Shown here: positions 42,093 through 54,556 of the stretch, piece after piece | Layout of the letters: every line of letters begins with the position of its first letter | How positions within the stretch are numbered: the stretch's first letter is position 1 | Assembly: GCA_020465985.1 (NCBI GenBank) | Contig: JAANYP010000379.1 | Coordinates: forward strand, 151,870 to 215,869 | Source: Centrapalus pauciflorus | Taxonomy: Eukaryota; Streptophyta; Magnoliopsida; Asterales; Asteraceae | Direction of reading: 5' to 3' | DNA: 64,000 bases | Translations under genes and position numbers: made by a program | The notes under the pieces: model-generated | What the model saw: the letters and a program-made list of their open reading frames with translations, nothing else | Told to the model about the DNA's origin: nothing | Database searches by the model: none

Positions 42093-42600
42093 CAAACTCG
42101 GGTATTGAATGGTCAAACTCGGTCAATGAAGTGTGAAACTCGGTCAATGAAGTGACAAACTCGATTAACAAAGAATGAAACTCGAACAATGTAGTATCAA
42201 AGTCGAAATACGAAGTTTGAAACTCGATCAAAGAAGAGTCAAAATAGATTAAAGAACAATGAAATTCAAATGATACTTTGGTCAACTCGACTGAAAAATG
42301 AATGAACTTGAATGGTTCTGATCAAAATCGAATATACTGTGAACAAACTCAAAGAATTATTAATCAAACTCTAAGAACAAGTATTTCAAGTCGAAATGAA
42401 GTTTTGTCAAACTCGAATTAAGTTTGATTAAACTCGGATGAAGGTTGATCAAACTCGAATGAAGTTTGATCAAACTCGATTAATAGATGAACAAACTCGA
42501 TCAAAGCGGGATCAAACTAGGTCAACGCTTTGATCAAACTCGGTTATTTAACTAATCAAACTCAATCCACACTTTCTAAAACTCGGTGAAAACTAAAATT
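42093..42600 (-). repeat. degenerate (CGAGTTTGATCAA)n array
   Basis: About twenty imperfect copies of AAACTCG(A/G)TCAA on the plus strand, spaced 15-25 bp. On the minus strand the array lies downstream of a primer-site-like sequence (43033-43046). Confidence 0.7.
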
Positions 42601-43046
42601 TTAGTTTTGTCCAAGTTTTAACAAAAACTTCTTAAAATTCAAGTTTAAAATCACACTTTTCAACAAAATTCAAGCAATTAATCCCAAATTAATTTCAAAG
42701 GTCCGGTTTTCACACACAAACACTTTTCAAAAGTAAAGTTTGCCTAATTTCAGATCAAAACCCCAAAATTTGACAAAAATCAATAAGAACACACAAAAGT
42801 CAAATAATAAGTAAAAATCGAATTACTTTTTGTGTGTTTGGAGTTGAAATCTGAGACTTATATCAATATTTTCACCTTTAAAATCCGCACCTTTGATCAA
42901 AAAATCACTTTAAATCATCCACTAAATCAAAAGCTCTCGATGATTTTCTGATTTTGAGAAAAATACGAATGTAACAGTGTTCTAAAAAAATTTTAAGTTT
43001 CAAAAATCACTATATTTAGCCATATTTGGCTATGATACCAATTGAT
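42601..43046 (-). promoter_or_regulatory. probable leader and primer site of a minus-strand LTR element
   Basis: Non-coding. On the minus strand, TTGGTATCATAGCC at about 43033-43046 is close to TGGTATCAGAGCC and follows a sequence ending in GAATATCA, as in a 5' LTR end. The downstream body of this element is not recognised before the array. Confidence 0.45.
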
Positions 43047-43385
43047 ATTCATTATTATTCAACCACAAATATAGATTTAACAATCAAGAAAGAGATTTGA
43101 ATAACACTAACAGGATGATTGATTATCACATTCAGAGAATTACAATACGAAGCTTGAATGCACAATTCCCAATAATGACCTAGTCGTACAACTCAAAATG
43201 TTCCGTGCAAATTCTTTGCTAATCCGCACATCTACACTACCATATCTTCCTATTTCTATACAATATAAAAAGTATTGAAATATAAAAAAATAGCCTCTTG
43301 CCTTATTACATTCATAAAAAATATAATTCTCAATACAAGGCTTCCTTTAATTGAACCTATCTTGCTTCCTGTTTCTCTTCATCAG
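43047..43385 (-). repeat. possible LTR of the minus-strand element
   Basis: Lies between the X2 ORF and the primer-site-like sequence, ends (minus strand) in ...GAATATCA, and contains an AT-rich poly(A)-signal-like zone. No second copy in the window, so the start is uncertain. Confidence 0.35.
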
Positions 43386-45443
43386 AGTCTATGTTGATGA
43401 CTTCATTTGCATTGAACATCCTCAGAGGAACGGTACCATGTATCTCTTATTCCTCACTATAACCGGTGGTATCCTTTGTATCTTCCTAAAGTGAATCACC
43501 CTGAAACTCTACTTTTGATTGATGAGGCGCTGATTGGTGAGAAGGGGCTGATGCCTTTGTACTTGTTGGAGCAGATTCTTCATGTACCATCGGGCTTTAC
43601 TGACTGCCCTTGCTTGTTTCTCCCCCTCATGCTCATCAGGATCATCCTGATCATCATGTTTTCGTTTGGTGCCTTGGGCAGCGATGTGACATGAATAAGC
43701 TTTAACTTTCAGTCGCTCGCCCATTTAATGAACTAGTGGGTTTTGGTGGCTGGATGATCCGGATGCCTCGTTGTTAAGAATTTTTAAGATTAATGCATTG
43801 GTGAAAGAAATCTTTGATGATGCTTTTAGTAGTGAATGGAATGTGCGCTTGGCATCTGTGAGTGATGGAACAGTACGGATGGCTTGTTGCTGAGTCCCAT
43901 TGTAACCCGGTGACACTTAGGCATTCCATTTACATCACGGGAGACTCTGTAGAGATCCCCTGATGGCCTATGTTCATAGCTGGCGATGATGTAGCCATGA
44001 CAGGACTTCCACTCATCATTGTCGGTGCACCTACAGTGTGCACGACTCTGAGTGTTCCGACAACGTGACTTAAGCATTGATTATGACGTAACTCAAGTGT
44101 CCTAACCAAATATTTTTCAATATCAATGGGCTCGAGACTCGACCCAACACATAAGCGCCAGTAGCAGATGTGACTGCCGAAATTTATAGTTGTCTGGGAG
44201 CTCTCAGCTATGTTCCTAACTTCCCCTCGACTCTTCATAATCTCTCGAAAGGTTGCTAGAGAACATGCAGGAATTGATGCGGGGTGAGTGACAACATCGT
44301 CATCATCAACATCGACATCATGTGGAGACAGAGGAGAGGGAATCCTTATCGGAGAAAGATGTATTGTATATGTCTCCTCAGTCTCTTTGTCTCCTTCTTC
44401 TATAATCTCAAGGTGAGCTCCTTAGGCAGGCTCAGCTGGTGTAGGATGGGCCGTTGGAGCGACTCTCTATGAACTCCCTAATAGCTAGAGAATCTTGATT
44501 GCCATAAGCGAAAAGCTCTTCTGTTAACAGTTGGACAGGAATCCCGGGAGGGGAGATAGGATCATGGAAATACTTAATCTGGAAGTCAAGGACCATCAAT
44601 TCGTGGTCTCGATCTCTGATTTCCGGAATCTTTGTCATGTTGTGTGATATAATCAGCTGCAGAAACCGTTAAGCGGGGACAAACTTTCTGGCCTTCGAGT
44701 CTCGTTGTCCTGAATAACTTCAATAAAAATCAGTCCATAGTGCCTAGGAATAGGTATGGTGGCAGTTGTAGGCTATGCTTTGGAAGATACAGAGAATTCA
44801 GAGGCTTGCTCGGTCAGTATCGCTGGTTTTGACGATGAGGCATCAATCAAGGATTGACTACGTATAGTACCATGGTCCTAATAATTTCTGTCGGTAGAAT
44901 TGAGATGCCTTATGTAGGGGTCCAACGTAACCCCGTTGTTGAATCTCATGGTAGATTTGCTCTTCAGATAACTCTTCATCGTATTCGGGACGACTGCGGC
45001 GAGGGAGCTGCAGGATATGTCAGAACCTCTTGAAGGGGATTTCCACCTCATGATCTTCTATGTCTCCAAGGATGTGTTCATTTTCAGGATTTGGGTGGTA
45101 GGTGAGTGTATGCAAGAATTGTTGCAGGTAAACTTGGGGTGGGTGGGGTCTAGGACGGCTGGTTAGGGCATAAGATATACGGTGGCCTAACAAAACTCCT
45201 CAACTACTCGGTTAAAGAGGCGCAGGTCTGGATCTTTCTCTGTTTTATTTAGAAAGGCAGGAGCAAGTAGGAAGTTGTTCGGTTTGATTTCAAGCCACAT
45301 TTGTTTTATGAAGATTTCCTCTGAGGCTCTGGGTAGGTGTGCAACTTATATTGAGGTGATTTCCTCATCAGATTGGTGGTTTTGGTCAGAGTGTTAAGGG
45401 TTGGGGGAGGTACATTCTCTCTAGAATGAGTTTGGGATGCCAT
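43385..45443 (-). pseudogene. X2 ORF (second copy of the X1-type protein), heavily decayed
   Basis: Starts at an ATG whose complement is at 45441-45443 (MASQTHSRE). About 110 codons further, after a frameshift, QVYLQQFLHTLTY aligns with the equivalent part of X1. Further on are FRKIPEIRD, PPGIPVQLLTEELF and REFIESRSNG. Near the end comes a basic/acidic stretch, GTKRKHDDQDDPDEHEGEKQ (about 43600-43660), that looks like a nuclear-localisation signal beside an acidic tract, and an acidic tail with IDSDEE near 43395. Numerous stops and shifts. The role is unknown; it is a gag-like or accessory retroelement protein by context. Confidence 0.5.
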
Positions 45444-45744
45444 TATACTTTTCAGATAGTTGAAAGTTAGATATATATTTGCTGAATATTTTTAACTTGT
45501 TCAGAGATGTTTCATGTGTTAGGCGTTAGATAAAATGAATCTGATTTGATAAAAGGCATCTACAGATATTTTCTCAGTAAGAAAACTCATCTGTAGAATC
45601 AAAGTCATCAAGACCAGTCATAACTCTGATTAACCCAGGTGAAACAGCTTATAGATAGGACTTAAAACCTCTGAACAAGGGAACTTTCTAGTGAGCTCAA
45701 CACTGTGGTTTCCAAACTTAGAAAAATTTTATCACAACTCTCCA
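45444..45744. other. X2 upstream spacer, no gene seen
   Basis: Non-coding between the X2 start codon and the hairpin array; corresponds to 33206-33540 of X1. Confidence 0.35.
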
Positions 45745-46171
45745 AATAGAGGGTCATCCGAGAGTTGGAACTCTCGGATGAAGCTTTGGTCGAGAGTATG
45801 ATTTAAAAATTAAAGTATGAGCATGGGAAACTCACACAATATACGGATGTAGTATCATTCGAGAGTTGCAACTCTCGGATGATATTGTGGACGAGAGTTA
45901 TCCTTAGAAAAATTTGCATGATTGAAATTGGAGGCCATGTCGCGATTAAGGGTTTGCCCGAGAGTTGGACCTCTGGGGTATACCTTTGGCCAAAAGTTGA
46001 ACTTATAAAATTTTGGTCACACTCAGTAACATGCGGATGAAGCATCAACCGAGACTTGTGACTCGGTTAAAGCTCTAATCGCAAGTGGTACTTAAAATTT
46101 TTTTACCAGCATAGTGACAGTTACGCACGATAGTGCTGACCCTCGTGTATAACCAAACATCCGAAACACTT

Positions 46172-46196
46172 GGGGGGGGGGGGGGGGGGGGGGGGG
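46172..46196 (+). repeat. homopolymer of 25 G
   Basis: Uninterrupted G run that merges into the first bases of the MITE terminus GGGGCGTTTGGTTC. Confidence 0.95.
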
Positions 46197-46505
46197 CGTT
46201 TGGTTCACGGATTTCCTGGGATTCACTTGGATTTGTATTTAAAATTCAGTGTTTGGTTCGCAGATTTCAGTAAGGATTTAAAATCCCATGATTTCTTAAA
46301 TCCCTTCCTTCTTTGTTATTTAGAAAGCCAGTCTCCCCCTAGGATTTTAAATCCCAGTTACCTTGCATTCTTCAAATTAGATAATTTTTTCTATAACATA
46401 ATGTAGATTCTTCGACAAAATCCAGACAAATGCAAATGCTGCATAATGCAAATCCCTTGACAAAATGCAAGTCTCAGAGAAAAAAATCTGCGAACCAAAC
46501 GCCCC
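46193..46505. mobile_element. MITE, GGGGCGTTTGGTTC terminal repeats (~313 bp)
   Basis: Left end GGGGCGTTTGGTTCACGG, right end (reverse complement) GGGGCGTTTGGTTCGCAG. An internal copy GTGTTTGGTTCGCAGATTTC lies at 46250-46270. The target duplication cannot be read because of the G run. Superfamily uncertain (PIF/Harbinger or hAT types have such ends). Confidence 0.75.
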
Positions 46506-46575
46506 ATTAGACAATTTTGAACCTTTTGAAAATTTTATTTTGTTGCCCGAGAGTTGCAACTCTCGGGTAACAGGT

Positions 46576-47230
46576 TTCATACTTAGAGAAATTTTCTTTT
46601 CAAGCCGACCCACAACCACTTTATGTTTTTAACTATTTGGATTAAAAAATTAAATTTCAAAAACCCTTTTGGTTGCTTATCAACGAAGAAAACTCACTTT
46701 TAGACCTTTAAAACCATTTAAGAGTCGATTAAGTTCCAGGTTTCAAAAGAAAATATACATATATGTATTAAAATCATGAATAAAACTCACTTTGTAACAC
46801 GAAATCACTTTAAAATATTCAGAGAATCAGATGTTGATGAAACAGTGGGAATTTTTTATGAGGGTTTTGAGGTATTTCTTTGATGATGGAGATGATGATG
46901 AAGAATGGGGAAAAAGAAGAAACTAAAGGGGGTGAGCGGTTTAAAATGATTTGAAAAATACGATTCCCCCTAAACCCGGTAAAGGGGAACCCGACCCACT
47001 ACCCTTTTCGGAAAAAAAAAACAGCAACCAAAAAAAAATGAAAAAGGAAATGAATTAACGAAAAAATGAAATAAACCGAAAAATATTTAAAATAATGGCT
47101 GACTTAAAAAAATAAATATATTTTTTGGTTTTTGATTTATATACAAATACACTAGTATAAACAGTTTAAAACACAAATAATATTTTTGGCCTTTTGATTT
47201 ATATAAACTAATTAGATACATTTAGTTAAA
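46576..47230 (-). other. X2 leader/U3 region, no gene
   Basis: AT-rich, with a GA-rich strand at 46870-46940 (pyrimidine-rich leader on the minus strand) followed by a GC-richer CCCGGTAAAGGGGAACCCGA stretch. Parallel to 34270-34420 in X1. Confidence 0.4.
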
Positions 47231-50200
47231 TATTAGTAATATACCCGCGCAAAGCGACGACGATGACAAATAATTTTTCAATTAATTATATGTTTGTTTA
47301 GTGACAGAGTAGACAAATAAAGAACTGCTTGTTGGTAAAATCATCTGTAAATTGTAATACAAATTTTTTATAGTTAGTCATAAGAGACCGTTAACTGTTG
47401 AGTAAAATGAGGGTGATGATCAAGTCCAGTTGCAATCAAATATGCGATATATAAAATTTTACAAGACAAGAGGTTTTGATTGCAATAACACAATAAATTT
47501 AGTTTAATATGTCTAAACAAAAAATATATATACAGGTAAGAGTGTCCAATCATATATTCTCGTCGAATTGGTAAGCTTAATCTATGCAATATATAAAGAG
47601 TGGATGTCCCAAGACCTGTACAATAAAAGATTTTCCAACAAACAAAATAGTGTTCTGCGAACGGTAAGTTAGACAAACCGATAGTAAATCAATGAATGAA
47701 TGAGCACTCTATCAAAACTTGAACGTAGAAAAAAACTGTGTGAAAGATCGGGAGGAAGAAACTGCAAAATCATCACTGGTGTAGGGCTGTAGAGGAACCG
47801 CAAAAAAATGGTCATGATCTTGTAACCTGATCTTTGATTGGTAGATATAACACATTCAAAACCAGAGTCACATTGGGATTTCCTGCCCATTTAGCCATAA
47901 GCTCCAAGATCAGTTTTCCTCATTTCATTCATGTACTTTTATATCTGCCCTGTTAAAGAAATGAACCTATAATAGTTGTGCAAAGTGTTTGATTAATAGA
48001 CTTATAGGAAGCATTTTGAAATTTAAAATGGTTCAACGATGAACATACCTTGAATTATAGGTGGATGAGTTGCAAGGGAAAGATTATTTTTGGAAGGTAC
48101 ATAAAACAGATTTGAATAACTTACAAGTTTACTCATAAAAAAATCAAATAGTGTATATTTTCTAAATTGAAAACCAAGTCTTGATCTTGTCATGAGCAAT
48201 TTAATAAACCGCTCTATCACGGGTGGAAGATGAATACAGCCGTAGATCTAAGGCGTTATTTTCATTTTCTAACGTAGGTAAATTCTTTGTCCAAAACAAT
48301 TTTTTTTTCAAAAAATAAGATTCTTATAACCTCAAAATACATAAATGAATGATGATTATTATTTAATAAACTTGCTAGCAATGTGAGACATGATGCATGA
48401 ACTTCAAATAGAGGCTTGGTTCTCATATGTGTGAACCTCAAAAACTGGTTCAGGTCATATAAATGGTCAAAGATCGTTATCGTTGTTGTTGCCTCAATAT
48501 GTAATTTTAAATCTGAAAAGCATCAGCAAGCATGTCCTGTTTCTGTTTCCTATTTTACTGTCTCGTGCACAATTATACTTTTCAGGGGAGACCAACAACC
48601 ATGCTCTAAGTATTGTAAGTAAATAATTAATACAAGTCACTCACTTCAATATATTAATCACACAATTTTCAATTAATAATTCTACAGAAAGCTAAAACAT
48701 CTAAAAAAAATCAAATTGATGAAGTGAAAAACCCAAAAATCAAGAGTTTTAAAAGGCGGACGGAAAACATAATTGGAAATGCTAACCTTCGATGATGGCA
48801 TAACATGAAATCGAAAATTTTAGTCCTTATTCTTCCTTATTGGCCTTTGAGTCCGGAGTATAATACATTGATATAGACATCCATCTAAGAACATGAGTGA
48901 GAAATGGACTTGCCTTGAATTCTGAAGATTGACTAATTGAGGCTCTAATAATCCTTGAAGCATTGCACAAAATTAAATATGTGAAAAAACCCTTCATAAA
49001 CTAATAAAGAAAATACGTGTAACGTGTTATCATAAAGAGGACAGTTCTAATGTACTTATTACCAGTTCTAATGAGACGATCTTGGAGAAGGAGGTTGGCA
49101 TGGAAAGAGTAAGAGTCCGGTTACCTTTCCAATAGTGCACCAGCATTCAAGAATTCTAAAACAGAGGTAGACCGCAGAGCATCTTCGTCAAGAAAAGAGG
49201 CATGGATCTGATAGTTTTTTGTTGTATTAATTGGTTGTACATTCTGCAGTATAAGTTGTTTTTAAAACCTATATATCTAAATGCTTTATATAGTTGTATA
49301 GATATATGTTTCTGCTGTGATTAATTATTTCGCATCTGCTGTTGTTTAATTTAAATAGAAGGGTTGTTGGTTAGACTCACACATATTGACTTACATTGTC
49401 TTTCAATCTACTTAAGGGTTGTTGGGCTATCTTGTTATGCATATTATTGTTGTTATGATTCTGAATTACACATAATGGCCTGTTGTTATTTCTGTTTGCA
49501 TATGACAAATTCCCCGAGACAACTTGAATCTCTGGTTCAAGGTCTTAGCAGTACACACACTATTAAGTATACATGTTGCACACACATTAATGTATTTCTA
49601 CATTGCTGTTGTTGTTAATAAAATTAAAGACTCACACCTGATCAAAGATATATAAATATATTCTGTTGCTAACGAGTTCTGTTACTGGACATAAATATAA
49701 AATCAAAGTGCTGCTGCTTTTTTGGCTTTTACTTCAGTCTGAGACTCAGCTCCTTGCTCAGTCTCGGGGTCGTAATTGCATATTCACACTTGGTCTTTTT
49801 CCATATATTTTTGTACTATAATGCTAAAGGAAAGTGGACTAAGAAGCAAGTTTTGGCCATTTTGGAGATAGAAGGAGGAGGTTTTTTAACGTTTCAAAAG
49901 AGTAAAAGAACGAAAATATTCGATGGGTTTTTCATTTTTGGTTTAAATTCACACTCACAAATAAAAGTACAACAAACATACTCCGAGACTTCTAAGTCTA
50001 GGAGTCTACATAATCATGAAAATTTTCCAACCTACCTGTTCTGCAAATCTTGATAGCATTAACTACTTCTAACATTTGAAGTATAGGAAGGGACTTAAAA
50101 AATATTGTACCTCACTCGGAAGTACAAGAGTGCTAAGACATCTAAGAAGGCAAAAAAGGGCAATGCATGAAGACGTGTTCTGCACATCAATTTAACCACA

Positions 50201-50690
50201 CTGTCACTGGTTTTCAAGGTTCTTTGCTTGTCGAGACCAAAAGATATCAATGAATGGAGTTGATACAAATTGAATGCAGTGTTGGATTAGAACTGTTAAT
50301 TAATTTCATACATAATGCATCAATGTGTATATATAAAGCCTGTATGTCCTTGAAATTCATACTCCAGAGTGAAAGGTTTCACATACGATGTACAAAATGG
50401 TAGTTGTCATCATTTTATCTATTATGAGGCCAGCTACATAATCATGGGTTTTTATGTTTTATAACTGACATAATATGATTACTTCAACTGCAAGTAAGAT
50501 GAAGCCAACCGTCCTGTTGTTCCCGCCGCTTCCAACGGAACAATCCAATCACATGTAATATTTTCATAATTAACAAAAAAAATATTCACTATTGATACAC
50601 AATATGTTGTAAAAATTCAACACAAGATTTTTAAATTCGTATTGCTAACTCACACATTAGCATGGTCTATAACGAAACTTAGTTCAATAA
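47231..50690. other. AT-rich sequence, no gene recognised
   Basis: A GC-rich word TACCCGCGCAAAGCG at about 47242-47256 recalls Helitron ends, but no partner was found. Short frames only, without domains. Confidence 0.3.
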
Positions 50691-50703
50691 TACTATATAG
50701 AAC

Positions 50704-50796
50704 TTACATGGATGAAGACACCGGCCCTGCTGGAACCCTCATTATGATCACACTCGAACCGCTAGGAATCCTGAATTTTCCATCATTATACTCTAA
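50704..50796 (-). other. exon-like segment with splice consensus on both sides
   Basis: On the minus strand an ag|TTATTAGAG acceptor context (TTTTTTTCCTCAG) and a donor-like CAT|GTAAGT frame ~93 nt of open sequence (LLEYNDGKFRIPSG). Protein not recognised; it could be a fragment of a captured gene. Confidence 0.25.
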
Positions 50797-51920
50797 TAAC
50801 TGAGGAAAAAAATTCAAATTCATGATAAATAAATACAAATACATGTAACTGAGAACCCGAAAGCACATAGATGAATAGAATTGTAATAACAACCTCGACC
50901 GGTGTGATCATCAAAGAATATGAGATCGAAATTATTATAGCATATGTTGTTTAACGTCATTTTTATCTTTATCAATTATTTCTTTATCATGATTTTTATA
51001 AAATGACAAAATGCAGCAACTGGACTGTGTTATCATGATTTCTTTATCATGATTTTTATTTTTTTATCGTGATTTCTTTATCAATCAATTCACAACAGCT
51101 GACAGTAAGTACCCTATATCATAATGTGGTCATTCAAAGCTATAAAAATGGATACGTGAATCATAAAGTTGTAATTTAAGTACATATACTGTAGCGGAAT
51201 GGAGACGTTGGAATGAAAAAGAAATAGCAAAAGCATAAGATGCAGAACAATTAAAGAATGAATTCAATAAAAAAAGACCACTTGTAAACTGGTTTGAAGC
51301 AGTGAAAAACAAAAGCAGAATTGAATCAAATGGTAGTGCCTACTCTTTACCTTTCAACCATCCTGCATCAACATAAAAAATTATAGTACAATCTACATCC
51401 TGTCCGTTTATAATCTCCACAACTTGCATCACATCCATTCATTTTACCATTAATAATTTACGTAAACTGCTCTATCGTGTCCAATGTCCCAGTTATTCAT
51501 ATTAGGATTGCGAATTCAGCAGAACTAAATCTGAGAAGACCACTTTTTAATCCAACTTCCTCATCCCAATACTTACAAGTGGTGTTATGCCCAAAGAAAT
51601 GCGGGAACAAATGAGGAGGCATTCTTGATCAATTGCCTCTATCATATTTGGTTGATCAAACCCCAAAGATGTAAAGTGAAAATAAGCTTCAAAAATGAAG
51701 TGTAAGACTAAAAGTTTAAAAATAAAGATCCAGGATTCCAGGTAGAATCGAACCACCGCCATCCCAATAATGGGCGCCCTTTCCACTTGAGCTTATAGAT
51801 CTATTAGTTAAATGGATTATATAATAAGACCTAGTTAAAAATACGGCAAATAGGCTACAATTTTAGGGTTAACTACCAAATTTTACCGGCTAAAGTAATG
51901 AGAAAGCACAACTTAGTATT

Positions 51921-51957
<37 letters not shown>

Positions 51958-53574
51958 AGTTGTATTCACTTCCCTTGATCATACTTCATCCATCAAATTA
52001 AATGTGCAACAATCCCATATTGGCATGTAACAATCAGAAACACACTAAACATGAAACACGAAGGAAAAAATTTATAACAATAAGGAAAAAATGATAACGA
52101 GAAGCAGATCAGAAACAATACATAAAAATCGAGAACAATATGAGAATGAGTGACACTATGTGTCAGTAAATAATTAAAAGTATGTAGTGCATATATAAGG
52201 TGCATTATAGACTCTATGTGTGTGTGTGTTATTTAATACATCCATCTCAGCATAGCTCCTCAACAATGCAGCACCCATCATTTAATTTGTGCATGGAAGA
52301 GCAAAAAAATATAGTTCATAAATAAGGTACATGATTATTTCTCTAAAAAAAGTGCAAATAACATAGAACAAATGCAGACATGGAGGTGAAATGCCCTTGT
52401 TTACTGCTGTCACAACTTTCCAAACTAAGTACTTCAAAATTCTAAAATGAGAAGATACAAAAAGGAATGCACATGTCAGATGGCAAAATAAATTAAAACA
52501 TAATAATGATAGGAAACATTAAAAAAGACTGAAGATATTAAAATACAAATTCGGATACGTACGTTGAGGACCAGATAGATAACTGAGTGCATAAATATTG
52601 TGAAATTTGTGTAGGCAAAAGAATGAAATATTCAGTTGAATGTTTGCAAAGCAAACTTCACATTTATCATTACTTGGATTTGGTAAGTTTCACCAGGCCA
52701 CTCTAATTATTAGTTGTTAGTTTTGTGACTGTGACACACGAGCCAACCGTATAATTTTCATACAAAGAGGTGGTTGAGACATTGGTATGCAATAATTTGA
52801 GCATTTAAATCAAACAAGAATGTAGTTCATTAGCAAGTACGCAATCCCACACCTACAAACTCATACACAATATCTAACAAGTATGTAGTTCATATAACAA
52901 GTATGTGTTAGTCTAACAAATTAACCCAAAACACATGCCATGGTTTATTGTAGAATCATGAAAGATAATTTTAATATCATACACAAGATTTACATAACTA
53001 GTGTAATCTCACCTACAAGCTCATAAACAAGCTTAGATACATCAAATGAATTCATAAAAAGCTTAGATAATCAATAGATAACAAGATATCATTTCATAAA
53101 CATTTACAAATTAACAAGCTTCACAGATTCTTTATGTGTAACGAGCTCCCAATTTACATTCAAGATTTATATAGATTCTTTAAAAATTAAAAGGTACATA
53201 GCAGCAATTTTCAATTTACAAACAAGTCCTTCAAATCAACAATTAAAACCACACAAACACATATTTCTTGGACTAAACCAGTATTTTTCTTTACTTTTGA
53301 GCATAGCCACTTGCAATCAAGCCACAATATCCAATAAATCAACAACTATTGAACATACTCACTTCATTTTATCAAATCCAGAAGCGAGCCTTCAACGTAA
53401 TTTCATTAATTTCATTAACGTAATTTCAGTATCATTAAAATGATAAAAGAATCAAAATCTAACCCAAGTAAACCATCAATATAGCCTTCGCATTTTATCA
53501 AAGCCAGAAGCAAGCCTTCAACGTAATTTCATTGATAAACACTTGTTCAGATGTGGAAGTAAAAAACAAGTGAG
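50797..53574. other. AT-rich sequence, no gene recognised
   Basis: Holds a run of 30 T (51926-51955), repeated TTTATCATGATTT words (about 50980-51075), and a short open plus-strand stretch near 51195-51345 (WRRWNEKEIAKA, then NWFEAVKNKSR) that is protein-like but unassigned. A duplicated pair TCATTAACGTAATTTCA lies near 53400-53530. Confidence 0.3.
51926..51955 (+). repeat. poly(T), 30 nt
   Basis: Uninterrupted T run followed by GCAG. It could be the poly(A) of a minus-strand retroposed copy, but no body was identified. Confidence 0.9.
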
Positions 53575-53880
53575 GGGGAGTGAGATTCATACCTAAAAGG
53601 AGAGCACCGTTGAAGGGTTCCACCGAAGAAGAAACAGTGGCGTATTCCTAGTGGTCGTAGGGAGGCAGTGGCGGAAATGAAAAAAAAAATACCAGTAGAG
53701 GCGGCAGCGTCAGCTTGGTGGCGGTGTCTTCCTGGTGGTCGTGGGAGGCAGTATCACCGGAGAGGGAGGGGATCCCGGATTCGTGGGGAGGCAGCGGCGC
53801 CGCTGATGGCGATGGAAGAAAATCCAGAACGATGACGATGGAGAAGAAATTGTCCTAGGGTTTTTTCTCATTTGTGTGAA
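53575..53880 (-). other. GC-rich block, exon-like, similar to 28120-28430
   Basis: On the minus strand: CAGCGGCGCCGCTGCCTCCC, then CACGACCACCAGGAAGACAC, echoing the block inside the CACTA element. A self-complementary AGCGGCGCCGCT lies at about 53788. No domain. Confidence 0.35.
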
Positions 53881-54230
53881 AAGAGAGGTTGTCTGATCTA
53901 AGATGAAGAGTTTTGATTGTTCCCAAGGATGCGACTATTTCTCATACGAAGTTGTTTCATCCCGCGTTTGTACATCATGGAACAAACACTTGTACATTCT
54001 TAATATTCAAGATTATATCTTAAATAGTTGTACCTTATGCAATGTAACTAAATGCTTTATAAGTAGTAGCAGATAAAAATGCACACCTAATATTAAACAC
54101 ACCAAAATCGAATTAATTCTCCCCCTTCGAGTGTGCATGATGAAACACGGAAAGACGCTCGGAAACTTACCTCGATGCATTCCGATTCAGCATCAGCCAG
54201 AAAAAAATTAACACAAAGACTAGTATTACA
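53881..54230. other. intergenic, no gene seen
   Basis: AT-rich; no repeat or frame that I can support. Confidence 0.3.
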
Positions 54231-54239
54231 ATAAATAAA

Positions 54240-54556
54240 GGGTTAATATTGAAAAAAACCCTATACACTTTTCTCATTTTCACGATTAAGTCCCGAAACT
54301 TTTTTCCCGATTGTTTAAGTCCCTAAACTATTTATGTATTATTCAGAGGTATATATTTTTGACCGACTACAGGATGAGTAGGTTAAACACAACCAATAAA
54401 ACAAAAGGTTTAGGTACTTAATCGCTAAAACATGTATAGATAGTGAGTTTTTTGAATAAGACAAAAATAGTTACGAGACTTAAATAATTAGAAAAAAATT
54501 TAGGGACTTAATCACAAAACTAGGAAACGTTTATAGGGTTTTTTCGATATTAACCC
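54240..54556. mobile_element. MITE, probably Mutator-type (317 bp)
   Basis: Inverted termini GGGTTAATATTGAAAAAA / GGGTTAATATCGAAAAAA, continuing CCCTATA(C/A)AC. The flanks ATAAATAAA (54231-54239) and TTAAATAAA (54557-54565) match 8 of 9, as a 9-bp Mutator duplication would. The interior repeats AAGTCCC / GGGACTT. Confidence 0.8.

Larger units (their letters stand above)
45745..46575 (-). repeat. hairpin array with CGAGAGTTGCAACTCTCG palindromes (X2 leader)
   Basis: Near-perfect palindromes at about 45760, 45860 and 46550 (the last is CCCGAGAGTTGCAACTCTCGGG-like, 22 bp), with decayed ones at about 45960 and 46050 and half-sites (CGAGAGT) between. A MITE is inserted in the array. Same position relative to the ORF as the CCGAATTCGG array of X1. 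Confidence 0.75.

Noticed and set aside
47242..47256. Helitron 5' or 3' terminus (TACCCGCGCAAAGCG)
   Set aside because: No matching hairpin plus CTRR end or Rep/helicase sequence could be located.
51726..51800. tRNA-like sequence on the minus strand with a perfect B box (GGTTCGATTCT) and near A box
   Set aside because: The anticodon arm and acceptor stem do not close properly, so it is not a tRNA gene. It could be a tRNA-derived SINE head, but no 3' tail or target duplication was found.
51993..52205. Hydrophobic 70-codon minus-strand frame
   Set aside because: AT-rich random frame without neighbours, motif or homologue that I recognise.
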